Shown here piece by piece: positions 33,525-43,878 of a stretch of DNA of 64,000 bases. The number at the start of each line of letters is the position of its first letter. The first letter of the stretch is position 1. The stretch spans positions 3,497,001 to 3,561,000 of the forward strand of contig NZ_CP139979.1 in the NCBI RefSeq assembly GCF_034424525.1, in the 5' to 3' direction. The stretch is from Sphingobium yanoikuyae (GTDB lineage: Bacteria; Pseudomonadota; Alphaproteobacteria; Sphingomonadales; Sphingomonadaceae). The translations under genes and the position numbers were made by a program. Under the pieces are notes generated by a model, which worked only from the letters and a program-made list of their open reading frames with translations, did no database searches and was not told the DNA's origin.

Positions 33525-36500
33525 ATGCGTTTCTCCCGTTTCTTCATCGACCGGCCGATCTTCGCCGCCGTCATCGCGGTGGTCATCACCGTGGTCGGTG
33601 CGCTCGCCTTTATCGGCCTGCCGGTGTCCCAATATCCCGACATCGTGCCCCCCACGGTCACGGTTTCCGCCCAATATCCCGGCGCATCGGCCGAAACGGT
33701 CGCGTCGACCGTGGCCGCGCCGATTGAACAGGAAATCAACGGCGTCGACGACATGCTCTACCAGAGCAGCCAGTCGACCGGCGACGGCAAGGTCGTCATC
33801 ACCGTCACCTTCAAGATCGGCACCGACCTGGATGCCGCGCAGGTTCTGGTGCAGAACCGCGTCGCCGTCGCCATCCCCCGCCTGCCCGAGGAAGTGCAGC
33901 GGCTGGGCGTCGTGACCCGCAAGACCACGCCCGAATTCCTGATGGTCGTGAATTTGCAGTCGCCCGACGGCACCTATGATCGCGACTATATCTCCAACTA
34001 TGCCCTGACCCAGGTGCGCGACAGACTGGCTCGTCTGGATGGCGTGGGCGACGTGCAGCTGTTCGGTTCGCGCGACTATGCGATGCGCATCTGGATCGAT
34101 CCCGATCGCGCCGCCGCACTGGACCTGACCGCAGGCGAGATCGTCTCGGCGCTCCGCGCACAGAATGTCCAGGTATCGGCCGGCTCCATCGGCCAGCCCC
34201 CCTATGACCGGGGCGAAGCCTTCCAGCTTGGCGTCGAGATGCAGGGTCGCCTGACCACGCCCGATCAGTTTTCCGACATCGTCATCCGTTCCGACGCCGA
34301 TGGCCATCAGGTGCGCGTGCGCGATGTCGCCCGCGTCGAACTGGGCGCGCAGGATTATGGCACCAACACCTATCTGTCGAACAAGCCGACGGTCGTCATC
34401 GCGACGATGCAGCGCCCCGGCTCCAACGCGCTCGACGCGGCGGAGAAGGTCAAGGCGGAGATGGAGCAACTGTCCAAGCGCTTCCCCAAGGGCCTGGAAT
34501 ATAGCATCATCTACAACCCCACCGAATTCATCAGCCAGTCGATCGACGCCGTCTATCACACGCTGTTCGAAGCGGTGATCCTGGTCGTCATCGTCATCCT
34601 GATCTTCCTGCAGAACTGGCGCGCGGCGGTCATCCCGATCATCGCGATCCCGGTCTCGCTGATCGGCACGGCAACGATGCTGGCTGCGGTCGGATACTCG
34701 CTCAACAACCTGTCGCTGTTCGGCCTGGTGCTGGCGATCGGCATCGTCGTCGATGACGCGATCGTCGTGGTCGAGAATGTCGAACGCAATATCGAAAATG
34801 GCATGAGCCCGCTGCAGGCAGCCCGCGTGTCGATGGACGAAGTGTCGACCGCGCTGATTGCGATCGTGCTGGTGCTGTGCGCCGTGTTCGTGCCGACTTT
34901 GTTCATCACCGGCATTTCCGGCGCCTTCTACCAGCAGTTCGCGGTCACCATCTCGACCGCGACGGTCATCTCGCTGATCCTTTCGCTCACCCTGTCGCCG
35001 GCTGCTGCCGCCCTGCTGCTGAAGCCCAAGCACGGTACCCATGATCTCGACAATGCGCCGCGCTGGCGCCAGGTTGCGGCCAGGGCGGCGGATCGCTTCA
35101 ACCAGGGCTTTGATCGGATGAGCGCGGGCTATGCGCGCCTCACCCGCTTCCTCGTCGCCCGGCCCAAGAAGATGCTGCTGACCTATGCCGGCCTGATCGC
35201 CGCCACCATCGCCCTGTTCTGGGTGACGCCCGGCGGCTTCATCCCGGCGCAGGACCAGGGCTATTTCCTGGCCGTCGTCCAGCTGCCTTCGGGCGCGTCG
35301 CTGGAGCGCACCGACAAGGTGACGCGCGAGGTCGCAGCGAAGATCCTGCCGATCAAGGGCCTGCGCGGTGCGGTGATGTTCGCCGGCTTCCACGGCCCGT
35401 CGCAGACGCAGGCGCCCAACAGCGCGGCGATCTACTTCCCGTTCAAGAGCTTTGCCGAACGCAAGGCCGAAGGCGCCACCTATGCCGGGATCATGGATCA
35501 GGCGAACAAGGCGGTTGCGGGCTATGACAAGGCGCGCATCCTGCTGGTGCCGCCGCCGCTGATCCAGGGCATCGGCTCGGCCGGTGGCTATCGCCTGATG
35601 CTGGAGGACCGGGAGGATCGCGGCTATGCGGAACTCAACAAGGTCGCCGGCGAACTGATCGGCAAGGCCAATCAGAGCCCCAGCCTGGCGCAGGTCTATA
35701 CATTGTTCGACGTCGGCACCCCGCGCATCTTCGCGGATGTCGATCGCCGCAAGGCCGACCTGCTGGGCGTGCCGCCCGAGCGCGTGTTCGAAGCGATGCA
35801 GGTCTATCTCGGCTCTGCCTTCGTCAACGACTTCAACCTGCTCGGCCGCACCTATCGTGTGACTGCCCAGGCCGATGCCGAACATCGCGGCACCGTGGCC
35901 GACATCGCCAACTTGAAGACCCGGTCGAACAGCGGCCAGATGGTGCCGATCGGTTCGGTCTCCACCTTCCGCGACAAGACCGGCCCCTATCGCGTGGTCC
36001 GTTACAACCTGCTGCCCGCGGTGGAAATCGATGGCGACACGGCGCCGGGCTATTCGTCGGGCCAGTCGCTGAGCACGATGGAGAAGCTCGCCGACGCGGC
36101 CCCCGCCGGCTATGCCAGCGAATGGACCGGCGTTGCCTATCAGCAGAAGATTGCCGGCAATACCGCAGGCATCGTCTTCGGCATGGCGGTCTTCTTCGTC
36201 TTCCTGGTGCTGGCGGCGCAATATGAAAGCCTGACCTTGCCGCTGTCGATCATCCTGATCGTGCCGATGTGCCTGTTCGCGGCCATGCTGGGCGTGAACC
36301 TGCGCGGGATGGACAATAATATCCTGACGCAGATCGGTCTGGTCGTGCTGATCGCGCTCGCGGCGAAGAACGCCATCCTCGTGGTCGAATTCGCCAAGCA
36401 GGCGGAAGAGGAACAGGGGCTGAGCCCGGTCGAGGCCGCCGTTCAGGCAGCGCAAACCCGTCTGCGCCCGATCCTGATGACCAGCTTCGCCTTCATCCTG

Positions 36501-36713
36501 GGGGCGGTGCCGCTGGTGATCGCCAGCGGGGCCGGTGCCGAACTGCGCCAGGCGCTGGGCACGGCAGTCTTCTTCGGCATGACCGGCGTGACGGCCTTCG
36601 GCCTGCTCTTCACCCCCACCTTCTATGTCGTGTGCCGCGCGCTGGGCGATCGTTTCGCCCGTCGCCGGCGCCCGGAGGCTGACGATGCTGCGGCATTGCA
36701 GCCGGCCGAATGA
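33525..36713 (+). CDS. RND multidrug efflux permease (MexF/AcrB-like HAE1)
   Basis: 1062-aa proton-driven exporter of the hydrophobe/amphiphile efflux-1 family. The N-terminus MRFSRFFIDRPIFAAVIAVV is diagnostic and fixes the start at 33525 after AAAGGATGAT; the frame is open 30 codons further back. Proton-relay aspartates lie in the fourth helix (GIVVDDAIVVVENVERN) and the matching lysine in a later helix (LIALAAKNAILVVEFAKQA). Two large periplasmic loops and twelve membrane segments are recognisable. It is the middle gene of the adaptor-pump-channel operon and overlaps the codon context of the next gene. Confidence 0.97.
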   Translation: MRFSRFFIDRPIFAAVIAVVITVVGALAFIGLPVSQYPDIVPPTVTVSAQYPGASAETVASTVAAPIEQEINGVDDMLYQSSQSTGDGKVVITVTFKIGTDLDAAQVLVQNRVAVAIPRLPEEVQRLGVVTRKTTPEFLMVVNLQSPDGTYDRDYISNYALTQVRDRLARLDGVGDVQLFGSRDYAMRIWIDPDRAAALDLTAGEIVSALRAQNVQVSAGSIGQPPYDRGEAFQLGVEMQGRLTTPDQFSDIVIRSDADGHQVRVRDVARVELGAQDYGTNTYLSNKPTVVIATMQRPGSNALDAAEKVKAEMEQLSKRFPKGLEYSIIYNPTEFISQSIDAVYHTLFEAVILVVIVILIFLQNWRAAVIPIIAIPVSLIGTATMLAAVGYSLNNLSLFGLVLAIGIVVDDAIVVVENVERNIENGMSPLQAARVSMDEVSTALIAIVLVLCAVFVPTLFITGISGAFYQQFAVTISTATVISLILSLTLSPAAAALLLKPKHGTHDLDNAPRWRQVAARAADRFNQGFDRMSAGYARLTRFLVARPKKMLLTYAGLIAATIALFWVTPGGFIPAQDQGYFLAVVQLPSGASLERTDKVTREVAAKILPIKGLRGAVMFAGFHGPSQTQAPNSAAIYFPFKSFAERKAEGATYAGIMDQANKAVAGYDKARILLVPPPLIQGIGSAGGYRLMLEDREDRGYAELNKVAGELIGKANQSPSLAQVYTLFDVGTPRIFADVDRRKADLLGVPPERVFEAMQVYLGSAFVNDFNLLGRTYRVTAQADAEHRGTVADIANLKTRSNSGQMVPIGSVSTFRDKTGPYRVVRYNLLPAVEIDGDTAPGYSSGQSLSTMEKLADAAPAGYASEWTGVAYQQKIAGNTAGIVFGMAVFFVFLVLAAQYESLTLPLSIILIVPMCLFAAMLGVNLRGMDNNILTQIGLVVLIALAAKNAILVVEFAKQAEEEQGLSPVEAAVQAAQTRLRPILMTSFAFILGAVPLVIASGAGAELRQALGTAVFFGMTGVTAFGLLFTPTFYVVCRALGDRFARRRRPEADDAAALQPAE

Positions 36714-36724
36714 GGACAAAAGCC

Positions 36725-38131
36725 ATGACAAGGAACCTGATTGCCCTGTTGCTCGGCGCCAGTGCGCTGACGGCCTGCGCCGCCGGGCCCGATTACAAGG
36801 CGCCCGCCACCCCGACGACAGCCGCCGCCCCCTTCATCGGGGCGGCGAACCCGGCGGTCGCACAGAGCGCCGCCGACGATCATTGGTGGCGGCTCTATAA
36901 TGACCCGCTGCTCGACGGGCTGGTCGGCGATGCGCTGAAGGCCAATACCGACATCCGCGTTGCCGTCGCCCGGCTGGAACGCGCCCGCGCCCAGCTGCGC
37001 GGCGCCCGCTCCGACCGGTTGCCCAGCACCAATATCAGCGGCTCCCCGACCTATGGCCGGGTGTCGCAGGCCCAGACCCTGCCCGGCATGGACCGGGAAA
37101 ACTGGACCGTCGATATGGGGCTGGACGTCGCCTATGAGGTCGACCTGTTCGGCCGGGTGAAGCGCAGCATAGAGGCCGCGCGCGGCGATGTCGGTGCGGC
37201 GCAGGCCGACGCCGATGCGGTCCGCGTTGCCGTCGTCGCCGATACGGTGCGCGCCTATGTCGACGCCACCGCCTCGGCGCAGCGGCTTGCCGTCGCGAAG
37301 GAGACGGTCGACCTGCTCGACAAGTCGATCCGTATCACCGGCGCCCGCTTCGATGCTGGCCGGTCCGACCGGCTGGACGTGATCCGGGTGACCACCCTGC
37401 GCGAACAGCAGCAGGCGCTGATCCCCAATCTGGTTGCCGATCGCAATGCCGCCCTGTTCCGGCTGGCAACGCTGACCGGGCGCACGCCGCAGGAGCTGCC
37501 CGCGTCCGTCCAGAACGCGACCGTGACACCGAATGTGACACAGCCGATCCCGGTCGGCGACGGCCAGGCACTGCTCGCCCGGCGACCGGACGTGCGCGCG
37601 GCCGAACGGCGGCTGGCGGCCGACACCGCGCGTATCGGTGTCGCGACGGCCGACCTCTATCCGCGCATCACGCTGGGCGGATCGATCGGCACCACCGCAG
37701 TCGGCGGCGGCAATCTGTTCGGCGCCGGGCCGCTCAACTTCCTGCTGGGGCCGCTGATCAGTTGGGCCTTCCCCAATCAGGAAGCCAACCGCGCGAAGAT
37801 CGCGGCAGCCAGGGCGGATGGCGACGCATCGCTCGCCGCCTTTGACGGCACGGTGCTGCAGGCGCTGGAGGAAACCGAGACGGCGCTGTCCGCCTACGCC
37901 AATGCGCTGGAACGGCGGGCGACGCTGCAGTCGGCGCGGGACGAGGCGGCTCGGGCTGCGCGGATCAGCCTGGCACGCCAGCGCGAGGGGCAGATCGACT
38001 TCCTGACCGTGCTGGATGCGCTGCGCACCCAGGCATCGGCGGACGCGGACCTGGCGACCGCCAACCGCGCCGTTGCCTTTGCCCAGGTGGACCTGTTCCG
38101 CGCCCTGGGCGGCGGCTGGACCACCACCTGA
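36725..38131 (+). CDS. Outer-membrane efflux lipoprotein (NodT family)
   Basis: 468-aa TolC-like channel of the NodT/OprM lipoprotein family. From the ATG at 36725 (GAGGA upstream at 36712-36716) the signal peptide ends in the lipobox LTAC at Cys17; an upstream ATG at 36710 overlaps the pump stop and would add five residues. The family's tandem outer-membrane-factor repeats are visible as WWRLYNDPLLDGLVGDALK with LEVARLERARAQLRGARSD-like helices, and again as ARRPDVRAAERRLAADTARI followed by GVATADLYPRITLGGSIG. It completes the tripartite pump and is followed by a strong terminator. Confidence 0.94.
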   Translation: MTRNLIALLLGASALTACAAGPDYKAPATPTTAAAPFIGAANPAVAQSAADDHWWRLYNDPLLDGLVGDALKANTDIRVAVARLERARAQLRGARSDRLPSTNISGSPTYGRVSQAQTLPGMDRENWTVDMGLDVAYEVDLFGRVKRSIEAARGDVGAAQADADAVRVAVVADTVRAYVDATASAQRLAVAKETVDLLDKSIRITGARFDAGRSDRLDVIRVTTLREQQQALIPNLVADRNAALFRLATLTGRTPQELPASVQNATVTPNVTQPIPVGDGQALLARRPDVRAAERRLAADTARIGVATADLYPRITLGGSIGTTAVGGGNLFGAGPLNFLLGPLISWAFPNQEANRAKIAAARADGDASLAAFDGTVLQALEETETALSAYANALERRATLQSARDEAARAARISLARQREGQIDFLTVLDALRTQASADADLATANRAVAFAQVDLFRALGGGWTTT

Positions 38132-38136
38132 TACGG

Positions 38137-38171
38137 AAAGGGCGGCGTTTCAAAACGCCGCCCTTTTTTTT
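38137..38171 (+). terminator. Terminator of the RND operon
   Basis: AAAGGGCGGCGTTT (38137-38150) pairs with AAACGCCGCCCTTT (38153-38166), followed by a T8 run. The structure abuts the stop of the convergent nitroreductase gene and may serve both strands. Confidence 0.9.
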
Positions 38172-38764
38172 CAGACGATGAAATTGCCCTGATGGGCGAA
38201 TGTCTCGATCTCATGCCGGCCGCTCGGCGCCTCGCGCGCCTGCAGCGCTTCGGGCAGGACCGCCTTGTCGCCCTGACGCCCGATCGCGATCGCCGCCTCG
38301 ATCCGGAAACGCTCCGGCACGGCCAGTTCGGCGCGGGCCTTGTCGAAATCGACGCCGGTCATGGCATGGGTATGATAGCCAAGCCGCGTCGCCTGCAGCG
38401 CCAGCGTCGCCCAGGCGGCGCCCGCATCGAAGCTGTGGCTGTGCGAGGGCTTATAGTCTTCCGATCCCGGCGCGGCCATCAGCGTGTCGGAAATGACGAA
38501 GACCAGCGCCCCGGCATGCTGCACCCAGCCCTGATTGAACGGGAAGAGCAGGTCGAGGAAGCGCGCCCAGTCAGCGCTGTCGCGATGGGCATAGAGGAAG
38601 CGCCAGGGCTGGTAGTTGAAGGCCGAAGGCGCCCAGCGGGCGGCATCGAACAGCGTATCGATATCGGCCTGGGGGATGGCGGAACCGTCAAAGGCGCGGG
38701 GCGACCAGCGCTCCAGGATCAACGGATCGACGGGACGGGTAACTTCGCGCGGGCTGGTGGCCAT
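38171..38764 (-). CDS. Nitroreductase family protein
   Basis: 197-aa FMN-dependent NAD(P)H oxidoreductase of the nitroreductase superfamily. FMN-binding marks are ILERWSPRAFDGSAI near the N-terminus, ARWAPSAFNYQPWRFL and, toward the C-terminus, LPERFRIEAAIAIGRQGD, which is a variant of the usual GY-IGKP loop. The start at 38764 has AAGGAG 7 nt upstream. Substrates may include nitroaromatics, quinones or flavins; that cannot be told from sequence. It lies 124 nt downstream of a 55-codon gene on the same strand. Confidence 0.9.
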   Translation of the reverse strand: MATSPREVTRPVDPLILERWSPRAFDGSAIPQADIDTLFDAARWAPSAFNYQPWRFLYAHRDSADWARFLDLLFPFNQGWVQHAGALVFVISDTLMAAPGSEDYKPSHSHSFDAGAAWATLALQATRLGYHTHAMTGVDFDKARAELAVPERFRIEAAIAIGRQGDKAVLPEALQAREAPSGRHEIETFAHQGNFIV

Positions 38765-38888
38765 CTGGATCTCCTTCAAGGCGATGGCGCGATCGGCGCG
38801 CCATGCTGTTGGAAATCTATCTAGCGGATGTTCCGCCGCTGCGAAGAGGCGTTTGGCTTTCGCCCTGGAAACACAGGGTTTCCTTCGA

Positions 38889-39056
38889 TCAGGCGCAGGC
38901 ATCCTGTGGCTGGCGTTCGCGATCGGCACGCGACACCGGTGCGCCACGGTCGTCCGCATCGCGCTCGAACAGCACGACGGCAGGCTCCCTGAAAAGGGCC
39001 TGCGCCAGCCGATCGCGCAGGCGCGTCAACGGTCCGTCCTGATCCTGATAGGCCAT
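38889..39056 (-). CDS. Small hypothetical protein (55 aa)
   Basis: An ATG at 39056 with GAGGA 7 nt upstream opens a 55-codon frame, MAYQDQDGPLTRLRDRLAQA onward, then LFREPAVVLFERDADDRGAP and a polar tail ending DACA. The protein is charged and cytoplasmic, with one predicted amphipathic helix (residues 9-22). No family is recognised. The ribosome site and the coding-like third-position bias (mostly G/C) favour a real gene, perhaps cotranscribed with the nitroreductase. Confidence 0.5.
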   Translation of the reverse strand: MAYQDQDGPLTRLRDRLAQALFREPAVVLFERDADDRGAPVSRADRERQPQDACA

Positions 39057-39310
39057 AATGCGTCCTCTCTGCCGACTCGAGCGGCTTATCTACTGATCGT
39101 ATAGAGAATCGTCGCTCAAGCAATGCTGCCAGATCGGCAAGAAAAGCTTTCCATCGCTCTCCAGCGGCACCCCGGCTCGCCAATCATACGCAAATACTAT
39201 GCAGCCGCCCCGCCCCGCGTCTCGCATTCAAACGGAAGAGGGGCCTAATCGGGCGCTCGCTAACGACCCTGTCCGCCTCCCGCGGCGGGCGTGATGCGGG
39301 AGTTACCCCC

Positions 39311-39394
39311 ATGCAGGATCTCTTGTGGATCGGCATCATCCTGACGCTCACGGCGGCTAGCCTCGGCTATGTCCGGCTGTGCGGCGACGCCTGA
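39311..39394 (+). CDS. 27-aa membrane peptide upstream of kdpF
   Basis: ATG at 39311 after GGGAG encodes MQDLLWIGIILTLTAASLGY followed by VRLCGDA. It is one hydrophobic helix ending in a short Tyr-Val-Arg-Leu-Cys tail. Similar tiny ORFs ahead of kdpF occur in other bacteria as far as I recall. It ends 12 nt before kdpF, with AAGGAGG in the gap, so it belongs to the kdp operon and sits in the inner membrane. It may be a Kdp accessory subunit; this is an inference. Confidence 0.6.
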   Translation: MQDLLWIGIILTLTAASLGYVRLCGDA

Positions 39395-39406
39395 AGGAGG
39401 GATGCC

Positions 39407-39496
39407 ATGACCATCGACCTCTGGCTCGCGGCGATCACCGCCGCCGGGCTTCTCGTCTATCTCGTCGCCGTGCTCGCACGGCCTGAACGCTTTTAA
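39407..39496 (+). CDS. kdpF: Potassium-transporting ATPase subunit KdpF
   Basis: 29-aa single-span membrane protein (MTIDLWLAAITAAGLLVYLV, then AVLARPERF) that stabilises the KdpFABC complex. The pattern of one helix with LVYL and a terminal RPERF is the KdpF signature. AAGGAGG stands 6-7 nt before the ATG. It is followed 12 nt later by kdpA. Confidence 0.93.
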   Translation: MTIDLWLAAITAAGLLVYLVAVLARPERF

Positions 39497-39508
39497 GGGG
39501 GGCCGCAC

Positions 39509-41212
39509 ATGACCTTCCAGGGATGGCTGCTGATCGCAGCCTTTGTCGGCATCTTGCTGGCGCTGACCAAGCCGATGGGCCTGTGGCTGTTCGCGCTTTA
39601 TGAGGGCCGCCGCACGCCGCTTCATGCCGTCTTCGGCCCGATCGAACGGGGCTTCTACCGCTTGTCGGGGATCGATCCCGATGCCGAGCAGAGCTGGCGC
39701 CGCTACGCGGTCCATATGCTGCTCTTCAACGTGGCGCTGCTGCTCTTCACCTATGCGGTGCTGCGTCTGCAGGGGCTGCTGCCGCTCAATCCGCAGGGCT
39801 TTGCCGGCACCAGCAGCGACCTCGCCTTCAACACGGCGATCAGCTTCACCACCAACACCAACTGGCAAAGCTATTCGGGCGAGTCGACCATGTCGAACCT
39901 GGCCCAAATGCTGGGCCTCTCCATCCACAATTTCCTGTCGGCCGCCACCGGCATTGCCCTGGCCTTCGCCCTGTTCCGCGGCTTTGCGCGGCGCAGCGCA
40001 GCGACGATCGGCAATTTCTGGGCCGACGTCACCCGCGTGACCCTCTATCTGCTGCTGCCGATCTGCATCGTCTATGCCCTGTTCCTGATCGCGAGCGGCG
40101 TGCCGCAGACGCTGGCCGGGTCGGTCGACGTGACCACGCTGGAAGGCGTGAAGCAGACCCTGGCGCTTGGCCCCGTCGCCAGCCAGGAAGCGATCAAGAT
40201 GCTGGGCACCAATGGCGGCGGCTTCTTCAACGCCAACAGCGCCCATCCCTTCGAGAATCCGACCGCGCTCACCAACCTGGTGCAGATGCTGTCGATCTTC
40301 GTGATCGGCTTTGGCCTGACCTGGACCTTCGGCAAGGCCGTTGGCAACCCGCGCCAGGGCTGGGCCATCCTCGCCGCCATGCTGCTGATCTTCCTCGCCG
40401 GCGTCACCGTCACCTATTGGCAGGAAGCGGCCGGCAACCCGATACTCCACAATCTGGGCATCGCCGGTGGCAATATGGAGGGCAAGGAAGTCCGCTTCGG
40501 CATCGCTGCCTCCTCCCTGTTCGCGGTCGTCACCACGGCGGCAAGCTGCGGCGCGGTCAACGCCATGCATGACAGCTTCACCGCGCTGGGCGGCATGATC
40601 CCGCTGTTCAACATCCAGCTGGGCGAAGTCGTGGTCGGCGGCGTCGGCGCAGGCATCTATGGCTTCCTGCTGTTCGCCATCCTGGCCGTGTTCGTCGCGG
40701 GCCTGATGGTCGGCCGCACGCCGGAATATGTCGGCAAGAAGATCGAGAGCCGCGAAGTGAAGCTGGCCGTGCTCGTCATCGCCGTGCTGCCTTTGATCAT
40801 CCTGGGCTTCACCGCCATCGCCAGCGTCACCGACGCGGGCCTGGCCGGGCCGCTCAACAAGGGACCGCATGGCTTCAGCGAGATCCTCTACGCCTTCACC
40901 AGCGCCGTCGGCAATAATGGTTCGGCCTTTGCCGGCCTGACCGCCAACACCCCCTTCTATAACGGGATGCTGGGCGTCGCGATGTGGATCGGCCGCTTCT
41001 TCATCATCATTCCCATGCTGGCCATCGCAGGCAGCCTGGCCGCGAAGAAATATACGCCCGAAACCGCCGGCAGCTTCCCCACCACCGGGGCGCTGTGGAC
41101 CGGTCTGCTGGTCGGCATCGTGCTGATCGTGGGCGGCCTGACCTTCCTGCCCAGCCTCGCCCTTGGCCCCATCGCCGATCATCTCGCGATGATCCGTGGC
41201 CAGCTTTTCTAA
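39509..41212 (+). CDS. kdpA: Potassium-transporting ATPase subunit KdpA
   Basis: 567-aa channel-like subunit that binds K+ from the periplasm in the high-affinity Kdp ATPase. It has about ten membrane segments and four selectivity-filter-like loops, including [51 protein letters not shown] and [14 protein letters not shown]. The length matches E. coli KdpA (557 aa). AAGGGGGG lies upstream. It is part of the run kdpF-A-B-C-D-E. Confidence 0.98.
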   Translation: MTFQGWLLIAAFVGILLALTKPMGLWLFALYEGRRTPLHAVFGPIERGFYRLSGIDPDAEQSWRRYAVHMLLFNVALLLFTYAVLRLQGLLPLNPQGFAGTSSDLAFNTAISFTTNTNWQSYSGESTMSNLAQMLGLSIHNFLSAATGIALAFALFRGFARRSAATIGNFWADVTRVTLYLLLPICIVYALFLIASGVPQTLAGSVDVTTLEGVKQTLALGPVASQEAIKMLGTNGGGFFNANSAHPFENPTALTNLVQMLSIFVIGFGLTWTFGKAVGNPRQGWAILAAMLLIFLAGVTVTYWQEAAGNPILHNLGIAGGNMEGKEVRFGIAASSLFAVVTTAASCGAVNAMHDSFTALGGMIPLFNIQLGEVVVGGVGAGIYGFLLFAILAVFVAGLMVGRTPEYVGKKIESREVKLAVLVIAVLPLIILGFTAIASVTDAGLAGPLNKGPHGFSEILYAFTSAVGNNGSAFAGLTANTPFYNGMLGVAMWIGRFFIIIPMLAIAGSLAAKKYTPETAGSFPTTGALWTGLLVGIVLIVGGLTFLPSLALGPIADHLAMIRGQLF

Positions 41213-41224
41213 GGATCCATGCAC

Positions 41225-43273
41225 ATGGCCCGATCCTCCAACAAATCCGAACAAAAATCGCTCTTCACGGCGGACCTGATCGTCCCGGATTGTCGAGACG
41301 CCTTCCGCAAACTCAATCCCAAGGAACTGATCCGCAACCCGGTGATGTTCACCACCGCGATCGTTGCGGTCCTGCTGACCGTCCTGCTCCTTGTCGGGCA
41401 GGACAGCCTGGCCACCGGCTTCAAGCTGCAGCTGGTGATCTGGCTCTGGCTCACGGTCCTCTTCGGCACCTTTGCCGAGGCGCTGGCAGAAGGCCGTGGC
41501 AAGGCGCAGGCCGCCTCGCTGCGCGCGACCAAGGCGGACCTGACCGCCAAGCGGCTGAAGGGCCATGGCGAAAGCTATGAAAATGTCGCCGCCAGCGCGC
41601 TGAAGCTGGGGGACGTGGTGCTGGTCCAGACCGGCGATCTGATCCCGTCCGATGGCGAGGTCGTCTCCGGCGTCGCCTCCGTCAACGAAGCGGCCATCAC
41701 CGGCGAATCCGCGCCGGTGATCCGCGAGGCAGGCGGCGACCGTTCGGCCGTGACGGCGGGCACCCGCGTCATTTCCGACGAGATCCGCGTCCGCGTCACC
41801 GTCAATCCCGGCCAGGGCTTTCTCGATCGCATGATCGCGCTGGTCGAGGGTGCCGAGCGCCAGAAGACGCCGAACGAAATCGCCCTCACCCTGTTGCTGG
41901 TCGGTCTGACCATCATCTTCCTGATCGCGGTCGGCACCATCCCTAGCTTCGCCAGCTATGCCGGCGGTGCCATTCCGGTGGCGATCCTGGCGGCCTTGCT
42001 GATCACCCTGATCCCGACCACCATCGCCGCCCTGCTGTCGGCGATCGGCATTGCCGGCATGGACCGTCTGGTGCGCTTCAACGTGCTCGCCAAGTCGGGC
42101 CGCGCGGTCGAGGCAGCGGGCGACATCGACGTGCTGCTGCTGGACAAGACCGGCACCATCACCGTGGGTGATCGTCAGGCGACCGAATTCCGTCCCGTCG
42201 GCGGCACCACCCCGGTCCAGCTCGCACAGGCCGCGCTGCTCGCCAGCCTGGCCGACGAGACGCCCGAGGGCCGTTCGATCGTGCTGCTGGCCCGCGAAGG
42301 CTTCAACCAGTCGGTAGACGCCCTGCCCGCCAATGCGGAGGTCATTCCCTTCACCGCCCAGACCCGGATTTCCGGCGTCACCATCGATGGATCGACGATC
42401 CAGAAGGGGGCGGTGGATTCGGTGCTGAAGGCCAATCCGGGCCTGGGTTCCACCCCGGTCGCCAACGAACTGCGCCGCATCACCGACGAGATCGCCCGTG
42501 CCGGCGGCACCCCGCTGGCGGTGGCCAAGGACGGCAAGCTGCTGGGCGCGATCTTCCTGAAGGATATCGTCAAGGCGGGCATCCGGGAACGGTTCGGCGA
42601 ACTGCGCCAGATGGGCATCCGCACGGTGATGATCACCGGCGACAACCCGCTGACTGCCGCCAGCATCGCGGCCGAGGCCGGGGTCGACGACTTCCTGGCG
42701 CAGGCCACGCCGGAGGACAAGCTGGCCCTGATCCGCAAGGAACAGCAGGGCGGTCGCCTGGTCGCGATGTGCGGCGACGGCACCAACGACGCCCCTGCCC
42801 TTGCGCAGGCCGATGTCGGCGTCGCCATGAACACCGGCACCCAGGCGGCCCGCGAAGCCGGCAACATGGTCGACCTGGACAGCGATCCGACCAAGCTGAT
42901 CGAGGTAGTCGGTCTGGGCAAGCAGTTGCTGATGACGCGCGGCGCGCTGACGACCTTCTCGGTCGCCAATGACGTGGCCAAATATTTCGCGATCATCCCG
43001 GCCATGTTCGTCGCGCTCTATCCGGGCCTTGGCATCCTCAACGTCATGGGTCTGGCCACGCCGGAAAGCGCGATCCTGTCGGCGATCATCTTCAACGCGC
43101 TGATCATTCCCTGTCTGGTGCCGCTGGCATTGCGGGGCGTGACCTATCGCCCGATCGGCGCCGGTCCGCTGCTGGCCCGCAACCTCGCCATTTATGGCCT
43201 GGGTGGCCTGATCGCGCCGTTCGTGGGCATCAAGCTGATCGACCTTGCCGTCAACGGCCTTGGCCTCGCCTGA
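41225..43273 (+). CDS. kdpB: Potassium-transporting ATPase ATP-binding subunit KdpB
   Basis: 682-aa P-type ATPase that powers K+ uptake. The phosphorylated Asp is D307 in DKTGTIT, the same number as in E. coli. Other P-type motifs are the actuator loop ([11 protein letters not shown]), [21 protein letters not shown] and the membrane segment with IPTTI. The ATG at 41225 lies 9 nt after AAGGA; another at 41219 is only 3 nt from it, so 41225 is preferred. Confidence 0.98.
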   Translation: MARSSNKSEQKSLFTADLIVPDCRDAFRKLNPKELIRNPVMFTTAIVAVLLTVLLLVGQDSLATGFKLQLVIWLWLTVLFGTFAEALAEGRGKAQAASLRATKADLTAKRLKGHGESYENVAASALKLGDVVLVQTGDLIPSDGEVVSGVASVNEAAITGESAPVIREAGGDRSAVTAGTRVISDEIRVRVTVNPGQGFLDRMIALVEGAERQKTPNEIALTLLLVGLTIIFLIAVGTIPSFASYAGGAIPVAILAALLITLIPTTIAALLSAIGIAGMDRLVRFNVLAKSGRAVEAAGDIDVLLLDKTGTITVGDRQATEFRPVGGTTPVQLAQAALLASLADETPEGRSIVLLAREGFNQSVDALPANAEVIPFTAQTRISGVTIDGSTIQKGAVDSVLKANPGLGSTPVANELRRITDEIARAGGTPLAVAKDGKLLGAIFLKDIVKAGIRERFGELRQMGIRTVMITGDNPLTAASIAAEAGVDDFLAQATPEDKLALIRKEQQGGRLVAMCGDGTNDAPALAQADVGVAMNTGTQAAREAGNMVDLDSDPTKLIEVVGLGKQLLMTRGALTTFSVANDVAKYFAIIPAMFVALYPGLGILNVMGLATPESAILSAIIFNALIIPCLVPLALRGVTYRPIGAGPLLARNLAIYGLGGLIAPFVGIKLIDLAVNGLGLA

Positions 43274-43287
43274 GGAAGGACAAATCC

Positions 43288-43878
43288 ATGTTTACCGATT
43301 TCAAATCCGCTCTGCGTCCGGCCCTGACCATGACTTTGCTCTTCGCCCTGCTGCTCGGGCTTGCCTATCCGCTGGCGCTGACCGGCATCGGCCAGGCAGT
43401 GTTCCCGTCCCAGGCCAATGGCAGCCTGGTCGAGGATCAGGGCAAGGTCGTCGGTTCGACCATCATTGGTCAGGCCTTCACCTCGGACATCTATTTCCAC
43501 AGCCGTCCGTCGGCGGCGGGCAAGGGCTATGACGGCCTTGCCTCCTCCGGCTCCAATCTTGGTCCGACCAGCCAGGCGCTGGCCGACCGCGTCAAGACCG
43601 ACGTCGAGACTCTTCAAGCTGCTACACCTGGTCGTTTTGTTCCGTCCGATCTGGTGACCACCTCTGCCTCGGGGCTTGACCCCCATATCAGCCCCGAGGC
43701 AGCTTTTTATCAGGTCGATCGCGTCGCCGCCGCGCGCGGGATCGATGCGGCGCGCGTCCGCAGCCTGGTAGAACAGAGCGTCGAGCAGCCCCTGCTGGGC
43801 TTCATCGGCGAACCCCGCGTCAATCTGTTCGATCTCAATCGACGGCTGGATGCGATTGGCGCTAAACGGACCCAGTGA
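43288..43878 (+). CDS. kdpC: Potassium-transporting ATPase subunit KdpC
   Basis: 196-aa single-span periplasmic subunit of Kdp. The membrane segment is at about 11-33, followed by [30 protein letters not shown] and the conserved [23 protein letters not shown] precedes the ATG. Odd: codons 108-118 (43609-43641) all end in A or T (ACT CTT CAA GCT GCT ACA CCT and so on), in a variable linker, although neighbours almost always end in G or C. The stop overlaps the kdpD GTG. Confidence 0.97.
   Translation: MFTDFKSALRPALTMTLLFALLLGLAYPLALTGIGQAVFPSQANGSLVEDQGKVVGSTIIGQAFTSDIYFHSRPSAAGKGYDGLASSGSNLGPTSQALADRVKTDVETLQAATPGRFVPSDLVTTSASGLDPHISPEAAFYQVDRVAAARGIDAARVRSLVEQSVEQPLLGFIGEPRVNLFDLNRRLDAIGAKRTQ

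Noticed and set aside
38821..39183. Minus-strand frame of 120 codons
   Set aside because: Arg/Ser/Gly-rich shadow-like product with no ribosome site; the 55-codon frame at 38889-39056 on the same strand has a proper one.
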